A stretch of DNA of 64,000 nucleotides from Fennellomyces sp. T-0311 (Eukaryota; Mucoromycota; Mucoromycetes; Mucorales; Lichtheimiaceae). The first letter of the stretch is position 1. Every line of letters starts with the position of its first letter. Below the pieces are notes generated by a model. That model did not search any database. It was not told where the DNA came from and worked only from the letters and a program-made list of their open reading frames with translations. Shown here piece by piece: positions 54,952 to 64,000 of this stretch. A program made the position numbers and the translations under genes. The DNA lies in assembly GCA_025266875.1 (NCBI GenBank), contig JALLLT010000033.1, forward strand, positions 434,001-498,000. Reading direction: 5' to 3'.

Positions 54952-55105
54952 GTAAGTCCACCGCCGCAGCATTCTGATAACGTAAGTATAAACAGGTTAT
55001 TGGTACTCCACCGCCGCAGCATTCTACACGGTAAGTACGAACAGAACTCCACCGCCGCAGCATTCTGCACAATAAGTACGAACAACACTCCATCGCCGCT
55101 GCATT
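54952..55105 (+). repeat. four direct repeats (ACTCCACCGCCGCAGCATTC core)
   Basis: Cores begin near 54957, 55006, 55047 and 55087, spaced about 50, 41 and 40 bp; the last copy is diverged. Three carry a following TAAGTA-like word. They lie directly upstream of the 55157 gene, in what may be its promoter or leader. Confidence 0.7.
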
Positions 55106-55156
55106 TGTCCTCATCTCTTTCTATTTTCTCATTCTTTGCTTATCCCAAGTATAACC

Positions 55157-56071
55157 ATGCCACCCAAGAATGCCAGGAAGCCCAACATTAAAGAAGATAT
55201 TGTGGAACTGCAAAGCCAGTTGAAGGCTCTGAATGAAGATGTCCAGCTTATTTATGGGACGGTCAACGTTATCGAAGCCGCGATAAAGAAGATATTGGAA
55301 GCGCAAGAAGAGCAGCATGAAAAAACTATGTCAATGATCAGCGATTTCATCGAAAAATCAAGACCGACTACAGCCATTGGTGAAAGTGGCGGTTCCAACG
55401 AAACTAACCACACACCAAGCACAAAAAAGGTTATACCAGCGCCTCGTGTTTACAAAGAAGTTGAAGGCAAAACCAAGGGCTTTACTCTAAGGATTGTCAA
55501 GGATCATATTGTATAATATGTCATCAAGGAAGCTAATAAGGAACTGACCGATCCTGAGGCAGAAGCACAGTACCAAACGATGCGCGATGAGCTTAACATC
55601 GCTCTAAACGTACTGGAGTCTCGAGTCAAGAAGGCAATTACTGACACGATGTCTGAAGAAGATCGATACGAATACCAGTCAGACGAGTCCATTGTCGACA
55701 TGAAAGGTTACACATGGGGATCACGAAGTTTGGCGAGGTTCCGTGATATTGCGATCAGGAGCTTTGAGGATATGGTACTGGAGGCAACAGGAGTTGATCT
55801 TTCGGTATGCGAAAGCCACTGGGCTTCATCGCACATGTTAGAAGAAACATGGAACAACAGATGCAAGACGAAGTCCCCAACCAAGGCCAGCAAGCGCAAG
55901 CATGATGGGAGGGGCTCCAAGAGCCAAGAGCATCCAGAAAAGCATGTACGGTTTGAGGAGCCTGAATCGGAAGGCGATAACGAGGATGACTATCTGAATG
56001 TCGCGGAGAGTACAGATGACGAGGAGAGAGTCAGTGACAATGAGTGTGTCGATGACGAGAGTGACGAGTAA
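55157..56071 (+). pseudogene. coiled-coil/acidic-tail protein gene with one in-frame stop
   Basis: From the ATG at 55157 a frame of about 305 codons runs to 56071, interrupted once by TAA at 55514-55516 (KDHIV, stop, YVIKEANKEL). Both sides read like one protein: an N-terminal coiled coil (IVELQSQLKALNEDVQ), a Ser/Thr linker, a globular middle with Trp residues (KGYTWGSRSLARFRD, CESHWASSHMLEETW), a basic patch (KASKRKHDGRGSK), and a long acidic tail (DNEDDYLNVAESTDDEE). The even codon composition suggests a recently active gene with a single nonsense change. Stop readthrough cannot be excluded. No family recognised; basic patch plus acidic tail suggests chromatin or nucleic-acid association (inference). 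It sits next to a transposon fragment. Confidence 0.5.
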
Positions 56072-56476
56072 TATCCACGTTTGAAGGTAACACTGTCGAA
56101 AGCACAAGAGCTCGGATGCGTTAATAATGTCCCTGATCTGTAGTATTTTTTTAAATGAATGTAACCGTAGATAGTATATGTACTATGTGGTAGTGTTATT
56201 TGAATAAAAATATCATATATTATAGCGGAAAGCTACTTTATACTCTTTATACTAGTTCTATGTATTATAGTAAACATCAGTTCTATAGCTGTGGCACCCG
56301 TACATATTTCGGTACGGTTCTTCCCCGTTTTCACAGGTTCCGTTTTGTTTAGTTTTCCCCGGTTCAGTTTTGTTCAGGTAAAGTGACCAAATCTACGTGG
56401 TTTTTACCGAACCGGTGGAAACCGATTTCAACCACGATTTACCGGCCGTATTTTCCACTGTGTAGTTCCTTCATCG
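56072..56476. other. intergenic, nothing recognised
   Basis: AT-rich 3' flank of the previous gene, followed by a stretch with short repeated GGTTC / CCGGTT words (56310-56450). Confidence 0.45.
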
Positions 56477-56824
56477 TTGGCCAACCAGCAGTCGCCAACA
56501 GAGCAATCACCATATTCAGTACAGCACATTATTGCACCGCAAGTACATGGCTCGTTCATACAAGAGACAGGGCTCTCGTATATATCACAAGCAAACGATG
56601 GCAAGAGAAAGTACTCAATTTGTACTAGCGATACCTGCAAAGGTAGATCTAGGCCGGAATGGTGCGAAGACGAGCAACGCAAGCCCACAGAATGCGTTCA
56701 CTGCCACGAAAGAACCTGCAAAGGTTTATATAAGCCGGATCGATGCTACCAGTGTCCAAAAAGATCCCCAAGCTGTAACAAAAGGAAATGCCGTGGCAGG
56801 TTATGGCCAGGAGAGTGCGAATAA
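56477..56824 (+). CDS. cysteine-rich triple-repeat frame, possibly a terminal exon
   Basis: An open frame with no ATG of its own; it opens at a TTG and is preceded by a plausible acceptor (GTGTAG at about 56460-56465), so it may be the last exon of a gene whose start was not found. The C-terminal half holds three copies of C-x4-C-[KR]-G-x3-P-x2-C: CTSDTCKGRSRPEWC, CHERTCKGLYKPDRC and CNKRKCRGRLWPGEC, with extra CVHC and CYQC pairs between them. The spacing suggests small zinc-binding or disulfide units. No family recognised. It ends at a normal stop. Confidence 0.4.
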   Translation: MANQQSPTEQSPYSVQHIIAPQVHGSFIQETGLSYISQANDGKRKYSICTSDTCKGRSRPEWCEDEQRKPTECVHCHERTCKGLYKPDRCYQCPKRSPSCNKRKCRGRLWPGECE

Positions 56825-57108
56825 AGATTGCCGTAGTACCTAGCATAGATATACTTTGAATTACGTATCTCTTGTACACTATATACATTATATTATATCT
56901 TTGATGTTATTCTTTAATATATATTGAAATTAAGCTATCTTTTATCAGTACTAAAGTACTACAAATATGGCTGTTGCTGATAACTTTTTTTTTTGCGAGC
57001 CCCTAAGGCGCTCGCCAAAAAATATTATTTTATCCCCAAACATGGTACCCGGGCCGAAATCTCTGTGACTCGAATTCAAATCCAGGTTGTTTTTGCTTTG
57101 TTTCGACC

Positions 57109-57489
57109 ATGGCAACAGCAGGCTCAGCATCGCCAGCACGACTGGCACAATTGTCTCAACTCTCGTGCAAAATATTCCAAAATGTATACAACCCAAGTGC
57201 CGCACGTACCGGAAACAAGGTTCTTCGACAACGATTGTTGGGTCCCACCATGACCGCCTATCACCCTCAAAAACTTGTGCATTTCCGCGACATTAAGGCC
57301 TTGTACCCCGACCTTGGTCTTGTTGACTTGGACGAAAAGGCTCGTTTGGACGAAATTGCACGAAGAAAGAGAAGAGGAAAGGGCGCACCAAAGAAGGGTA
57401 AGTGATTTGTGTCATGGTTAAGAGTGCAGCTTGTTTATGTTTTGATATACATAGGTCAGGGCAAACGTGCCTCGAACAAGAAGAAGTAA
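57109..57489 (+). CDS. RSM27: mitochondrial ribosomal protein mS33
   Basis: A small-subunit protein of the mitochondrial ribosome (mS33; yeast Rsm27, animal MRPS33). Exons 57109-57397 and 57455-57489 join in frame to 107 residues, the usual size. The body is typical: a basic, partly amphipathic N-terminus (QLSCKIFQNVYNP), ARTGNKVLRQRLLGPT, YHPQKLVHFRDIKALYPD, DEKARLDEIARRKRRGKG, and a lysine-rich end completed by the second exon (GQGKRASNKKK). The ATG at 57109 is the first in frame. No damage. Confidence 0.9.
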
Positions 57490-59219
57490 TCGACGTGTGT
57501 CGGCGCCTACTGCACTTTTACCTCTTACATGTACATAGACTTATGGTTAGACCTGGATATCTCTGTCGCAAAGATATTAAAAAGTTTTCATCCGCAAGCG
57601 AGAGTTTTTACGATTGGCACGGATTTTTTGGGCATGATTTACGGTTGTCTAGAGAGCACACCTTGGGTATAGATGGTGGCGTGTGCTTTTTGAGTAACTT
57701 TTTATGGTATTGAACTGGTTGGATGGAGTTGTATTTGGAGACCGCGTTTGCTGCTGGTATCCTATTGTACTTGTATGATTTTTTCATCGGAGTACTATAT
57801 TTTACTACGTTTATCAAAGAAAGAGAGCGACGTCATTGCTTCCAACCAGCTTTGAGCTAGATGCGTTATATCAGGAGTGTATAAAGTAACATACGACAAC
57901 ACCTTTCAAGGTGTATCTTGAGATTTCGACGCATAATTATCAGCAGACAATGCAACAACGCGACAAAGCAGAAAATCGTTGGCACTTCTTCTGATGCAAA
58001 GTGCACGATAAAGTGCTAACCAATGACTTGACGAGGCATTATGTTTCTATGGGTTGTGCTGGATGGTTTTCCATAACATCGATCTGCATCGAAGATCAAC
58101 TTGCTAACCGTGGGCTTCCGTCGTTTCTTGTCCTGAAGGCACACGCAGATCGACAAGGCCGTTTAAATATAGGGCATGACAATAGTCACCCGAATCGAAG
58201 GTGAGAAGGCCGCTAAAGAAAGAAAAGCACGGAATTCCCATGGGATTTTACTGGAGATGGGATGCACGCAAATATAACAGCGATTCGAAAAGGTCCATGC
58301 AAATCTGCAGCAGAATACATAGTTTTAAATCGAAACGGGTACAGTGGCCGCTTTATATAGCGATATTTTGTATAACGATAATTCGGTATAACGATATAAT
58401 TCTCGACGCACCAAAACGGTAATCACTGCCAAATCCCATTTTATATAACGATATTTCGATATAACGATAAAGTTTGGGCTGCATCATCGTATCGTTATAT
58501 AAAGCGACCACTGTACCAACGATGGTGTTGAATATACGGACGCATGTTTCCATAAAGTATGTACAAGCGCCAGCAGTCTGTGCAACAATGCAAGGAAATT
58601 CTGCCAAGTATACACATGCAGACAACTAAAGGCAATCAATATGTGCACAGTTACTTTCCTTCATTATTGCAGTATACCATGAGAAACTATTTGTATACCC
58701 TTCATTTATGGTCTGTTTGCTGGAGTAATCATCAATCAAATAAGAAAAACAACGAATATGTGCAATTGCAGGCGATTTCATTGGCCCACTTTTGCGAGGT
58801 TGTCAGGGTTAAATATATAAATCAATTACCATGGCAACAATCAGTTAGCAACTGCTAAAGTACTTGGGTTGCGATGGCAACAAGATGCAAGTGCCAATTG
58901 CATGAACATGGTAATGCCCAATCGAGTAGTCCAATGTGTTACAAAAAAGTACCTCGCTGGGATCAGCAGACAATACTAACCAGACGTTATCTCCAACTGA
59001 GCAAAAGACTATGCAGCGTATTACATATATTCATTATGTGGATCGTGGGACTGACATACAGATGCCCCTTGATTTTCAACATACATAAACATGGTATGTT
59101 ATTTCATTTTGGTTATGTTTGTTTCGAAAGACGGGTGGACAAAGCGTAATAAAAAAAATCATTGGCCGACAAAAAAAAAAGTTAATTTTTTGAGAGTTCA
59201 AGGAACTCTTTCGGGTGAC
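57490..59219. other. long intergenic region with one MITE
   Basis: About 1.7 kb without a recognised gene. Frames at 57402-57713, 58201-58422, 58559-58858 and 58874-59149 lack family features; some are produced by the MITE at 58342-58513. The last few hundred bases should include the Sen1 gene promoter. Confidence 0.5.
58342..58513. mobile_element. MITE with ~25-bp terminal inverted repeats and TA target duplication
   Basis: The left end reads CAGTGGCCGCTTTATATA and the right end is its reverse complement (TATATAAAGCGACCACTG) with one mismatch. TA dinucleotides flank both ends (58340-58341 and 58514-58515). The 172-bp interior repeats TATAACGATAT-like words and encodes nothing. Ends beginning CAGTGG with a TA duplication are typical of pogo/Tc1-mariner elements, so a non-autonomous relative is likely. 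Confidence 0.8.
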
Positions 59220-62200
59220 ATGACCATGAACAGCAACGATGTTTCCAAACGGTTACATTCGTTACTGGGATTACTTGATCAGAAACGTTTACAACCGTCC
59301 AACAGTGATTTGGAAACGCGTTTCTTTAACGATGCGTTGGAATTCCTTTTGAATGACTCGACTGATCATTGGTGGTGCACCGAGATCCAGCCCATTGTAC
59401 AGGAATCACTTTGGTTCTTCTCGTTACCGGACCATGAGAATATCAAAAAGTACAAAGATCGACTTGCTTCACAATTGCAAAACTGCACACGATGTTTGCA
59501 AAACTATTATGCCTCAAAACCTATTCTCAAAAAGAGGTAGTAGATCTCGAATTCAAAAAAAAAGACACACGCAATGTTAAAATGAAAATGCTAGGTACAA
59601 TCGAACGTTCTCTGCAGAAAACGTAACGAGTTTCTTTGACACACTTGACCGGTTCGACCGATATCGTGCATTGACCACGCTGCAGCAGAACGTGTATACC
59701 CAATCTAACTTTTTCCTAAGCAACAATATCATATGCACCCTATACGATATTCTCAATGCACCCCATTTCCTCCGTGAAAACGACAGCGACACATTATTCT
59801 GCAATTTGTTTAACGAAATACACCAGACAGGACGATTTCCCACATTTGGCACCGAGGTTGCCAACGGCATTATCATTTTCGCATTCCATCACCACCGCGT
59901 CGTTCGCACCTGGGCACGAAAACTCTTGGATCGTTTCGCAAGCGATGGTTTTTTATTGGATTTTCCCGATATTACCGTACGAATGACGCCTCAATGGTTA
60001 TCAAAACCCGACCTCGTCTCCACAGATGCCATTCGTCTCACCACCGAAATCGGCGAACGCACCAAAGCCTTTCGTGTCGCAGCCACTGTGTTGTCCCCCG
60101 ACAAGCTGAGAAAGATCATGGATAGCGCCACGCCATCGATTCAGCAGTGGATTCTGGATCTGTTGGCAGTCCCGGGAAACAATGTGCAGGAAACAATCCG
60201 ATGCATGTCGGTCTTGCTGCAAAAGTTGGGTCACGGGTTTTGGAATCAGGATGTGTTTGCCGCAGAGGGTCATCGATCGTTGTTCAAGAGGATATGCGAT
60301 GATCCGGCGTTTCTAAAGGCGATGACTATCGCAAAGGAGGAGACGGCAGGCAATATTAAACAGAGGGATGGATCAGCATATCCCCAAGACAAGTTGATTG
60401 CCAGGATCAAGAGCATGCTGGAATGGATTTATCTGTATTGGCAAGCGCTTCCAAGTCGTGCACAAGATGAAATCGCTGGCACCGTGCTGGACTGGCTGTG
60501 GAATTATTTTCAACAAAGTACCTGGGCCATTGGCTGCAGAGCATATTGTGCTCAGCTTGGTTTTCAAGTGGTGGAAGAGTCCATGGCGCGTGACAAGTGT
60601 CCACACGAAAAGATCAACGAATACGCATCCATCGTCATCCAATTTTCATCATCCCATGGTCGATTGCCGGACGCGTTTCAAGGCTTGCCCAGCACGGTAT
60701 CTGATATCCTCACACAACTTTTACGACAAGATGCAATCGATTTACGCCAACGAATCATTGCCTTGTCACAAAGCAGCGATGCAGTGCCGCGCACCGGATG
60801 CGAAGCTCTTTGGAACGCTATTGGAAAAACCCGCCATATCGATGAACGCATTGTGGCGGCAGCAATCCAAGGATACTCTCAACTTGTCATTGTCGATATA
60901 CCATTCTCAAACGCGACCGTATCCACCGACGGCCGGTTACTTATGCAACACATGCAAAAGATCCGCCAAACACTTTGTCACCTACTCAACAGCCAAGGAC
61001 GACTTTGCGAATCGACTGAAATGACCCAGCCCATACTGGAGCTCATGTGCTCTCCCCACGAAGAAATCCGCACATCCATCATCAAACTATTATCCAATGG
61101 ACAGGATGAACAACAGACATTTCGACACTTTTTCGACAAACAATCCCGTCAAGCCCTGGAAGGATTCACCACCATTTTGGACTATTTCAACAACCTTTCC
61201 ATGCCACTCACTGCGCTGGACAGTTTCCACCTCGTTGCACCATTGAATCGAACACTATCGCATTTGATTTCGGCTTTGGTGGGCGACCAAGACAGTTACA
61301 TGAACCAATTGGTGGTTGTAGGCGATTACGGGAACGAAGAGCATCGAATCATCAAGGAGTTCTGGGACACGTGTTGGCGAACGATGGCATTGATTTTCGG
61401 CAACGGAATGAAGTGGTCCGAGACGCACAAACCCAAACAAGTAGTGGATGCCATTTCCACATTGTTGGATACGGCGCACATGATGATGAATGCGCGACAA
61501 TTGTTTCAAAAGGCGGTGGAAAGTTCAACTCCCATGGATACATCATTTGATGATGCTTCCCAGCTCCAGCACGATCATGTCAACCAAACCATCGATTCGT
61601 TGTCGCATTGGGTCTATGTCACGCGCACGCAAGTCATTCAGAAATTGGTCCCTTTGTTGTCGCTTATGTTGAAGCATTTGAAACACTTGCATGTCAAGAT
61701 TTCGGTCGACACGTATGAACGGTTAATGTCGGCGGCAACGGGCGTGGATGATACTCGGTTATCGGAAGCCGACAAGGAGAAGTTGTTTATTGATCTCAGC
61801 GCTCATCAGCCAACCAATACCATATTCATCGATGACAGCGACGATGAGCTGGAATGGCAATTGGTGGAACCCTCCGAATCCGTTTCCCCATCCAGGCCAC
61901 CCGCGCCGCAAAAGATCACTTCGTATTTTACCAAGGCCGATGAACCGGTGGTTCCAATGCTTATTGAAAATGATCAAGCTCCAGAGAACCGTGAGTGTTT
62001 TGGCATAGGCACGGGGTTGTCAGGGTAACTAATGAGATGTTTAGTGGGTGGCGATATGGATCAGGACGACGAGTTCTTTGATGAATTTGGAGACTTGGAT
62101 ATTTCAGCGCTACCTGATGAGATATTCGATGTCAATCCCACTGTTCCCGAGCCAAATACCAGCAAACCCGCAACCGCATCTCGGAAATCCATCGCATCAG

Positions 62201-64000
62201 CCATTCAGAAGCAACAGACCGACTTGTGGAAACAGCACGAGGAACAAAAGGCAAAAGAAGCAGCCGAGCATCAACGACGACAGCAACAAGTGATACAACA
62301 ACAACGGCATCGACGCCAACAACAACTCACATTTGTTCCCAAAGCGCCGGAAAAACCATCTGTGTACGCTGTCACATCGACGGGTCGCAAACTTCGACAA
62401 CCGCAATCAGGTTTCTCCAAACTGCGAGCGTTGCGAGAAGAATTCAAAGCGGAACGGAAACTGGTCGCAGCATCCAAATCGCCATCGGCATCGGCAAGAA
62501 AAGATCAGGACAGTTCATCGGGCAGCGACGACTCTGACGACGACAACGAAGATGGATTGCAGGATTTGGTGGACGACAACAACAAGCGCGCGATCGAAGA
62601 AGAACGCGCGAGTGTCAAGGAGTTATTTGCGCAACCGGCCAAGCGATCGACCAAGCTGATCGAAACGCAAGAAACCAAAATGTTTATGCAAAAGCGCGAA
62701 TTGATCAAACAAGCCGATCAGCGCCGGAAAAAGGTGACGCCGGACATTGATCGATTCTTCAAATCCATTTTATCGTGGGACATTACCGCCAATACCGAAA
62801 TGCCTCCCGGCGCGTATTCCGACATGTACAGAAACGTGGATGACACATACGAGAGTTATCAAGACTACTTTGGCATCTTTGAGCCATTGTTGTTGTTGGA
62901 AGTGTGGATGAATTTGCTGCGTGCCCGGGAAACGTTGACGGAAAACGACGTGATTGAACGATGCATCATTGATAGTCGTTGCCACGTCAATGATTTCGTC
63001 GACGTTACGTTCACTGTCACGCTCAGTTCGGTCAATAGTCTCATGACGGATGATTTGGTTTGCGTGGCCAACCATTTCGGAAACGATTTCTTCAGACGCG
63101 ATGAAGTCAGTTTTATTCTGGCCGAACCGCACCAACGTCCTGCTTCGTTCAAGGGAAGAATGTTTCTGGGTAAAATCATGTCGATCATCCAACGGAAAAT
63201 TGCTAGCGAGGTCACCGTGCGATGCTTTTTCAGTCCGGATCGAATCATCTTGTTGAATTCATTGTCGCCCAAAACCACCTGGCGGATATTGCGATTGACA
63301 AGGTTTGATTGTTTGTCGTTTGATTGTTTGTTTGTTGCAATATTGACGTCATTTTTTTTCAGTATTACTACGGCACAGCGTGAATATGCTGCTCTTCAAG
63401 GTCTGGAGCATTATGACTTGGCCAAGGATGTTTTGCACCCAGCCCCTTGTCCAATGCCCATGATCAGTGATCAGGCCATTCACAAATGCATCGACAAGTA
63501 CGGTGTGAATGAACCCCAGGCACAAGCTATTCTCGGCGCATTGTACAAGAAGCAAGGCTTCACTTTGATCCAGGGGTAAAGAACATCTCGAACGCTCAAG
63601 TAAAAAGTACCTTGTAAATAACCATAATCCCCTTTTTTATAGACCTCCTGGCACTGGTACACTCGCCCGACCATGATTGCTGCTTTTCGTTTACTAAACC
63701 GTTGTTTTCTGCAGGTAAAACCAAAACCATTCTTGGCCTGATCGTATCCTTACTTGACGAACAACGGGATCGAAACCGACTCAAAGAACGAGGCGTCCGA
63801 ATCGACAAGGACAGCAGTGTCTACAGCGGTGAGGGAAAGATTCTGATATGCGCACCGAGCAATGCTGCCGTTGACGAAATTGCCAAACGATTGCAAGACG
63901 GCATCGTCACCGCGCATGGACTATGCAAGCCCAACGTTGTTCGCATCGGTACGCCTGAATCAGCCAATGCCAGCGTACGGGAACTGTTACTGGACCGATT
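59220..64000 (+). CDS. SEN1: Sen1-like superfamily 1 RNA/DNA helicase, 5' part
   Basis: Likely the Sen1/senataxin helicase, which unwinds RNA:DNA hybrids and ends non-coding transcription in the nucleus. The window holds exons 59220-59536, 59595-61990, 62045-63302, 63363-63575, 63643-63656 and 63715 to the window end, all in phase (about 1490 residues so far). The long helical N-terminal region matches the Sen1 N-terminal domain (WWCTEIQPIVQESLWFFSLP). An Asp/Glu- and Gln-rich linker follows (DDEFFDEFGDLDIS; RRQQQVIQQQRHRRQQQ), then the 1B/helicase entry (ALQGLEHYDLAKD). Walker A, GPPGTGKTKT, is assembled from three exons, the middle one only 14 nt. Motif Ia (ILICAPSNAAVDEIAKRL) follows. The rest of the helicase core lies beyond the window. 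The start could also be the second ATG at 59226. Confidence 0.9.

Noticed and set aside
1..64000. tRNA, rRNA, bacterial operons, CRISPR arrays and integrated virus genes
   Set aside because: None was recognised by eye; a tRNAscan or covariance search would be needed to exclude small RNA genes.

Overview
The window is nuclear DNA of a filamentous fungus, most likely a Mucoromycota member (Mucorales-like). Genes carry many short introns (about 45-75 nt, mostly GT-AG, one GC-AG) with very short exons. Several genes have a TATAAAAG box 50-85 bp before the ATG. Fungal housekeeping genes (NAD-dependent methylene-THF dehydrogenase, chorismate mutase, GH37 trehalase, fibrillarin, mS33, a Sen1-type helicase) lie among decayed and accessory DNA. 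The genus assignment is inference; no search was run.

Left flank (1-11.8 kb, mostly minus strand): a cytochrome P450 that lacks its heme-binding end, two multi-exon MFS transporters whose exons join in frame, an MTD1-type folate dehydrogenase, and a broken leucine-rich-repeat gene.

Centre (11.8-33.8 kb): a giant inverted repeat. Two arms of about 9.33 kb (11816-21148 and 24450-33785) flank a unique 3.3-kb spacer. Each arm carries one HET-domain gene and three members (A, B, C) of a histidine-rich small-protein family that share a conserved promoter module. The spacer carries a third, diverged HET gene and a small secreted cysteine-rich protein. Arm differences were found only near the arm ends; the interior, microsatellite included, looks identical.

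Right part (33.8-64 kb): chorismate mutase, an unrecognised 7-exon gene, secreted trehalase, a transposon-type relic, a 17-exon Fanzor (TnpB-like RNA-guided nuclease) gene that joins in frame throughout, fibrillarin, an SMP/C2 membrane-contact protein, a Zn2Cys6 regulator with a nonsense codon and a frameshift, further transposon debris, mS33, a small TA-flanked MITE, and the 5' part of a Sen1-like helicase cut off by the window end.

The most notable items are the palindrome with its HET genes and homogenised interior, the histidine-rich family with its promoter module, and the apparently complete Fanzor gene beside fibrillarin. Exon models were built by hand from splice consensus and frame continuity, without transcript evidence.
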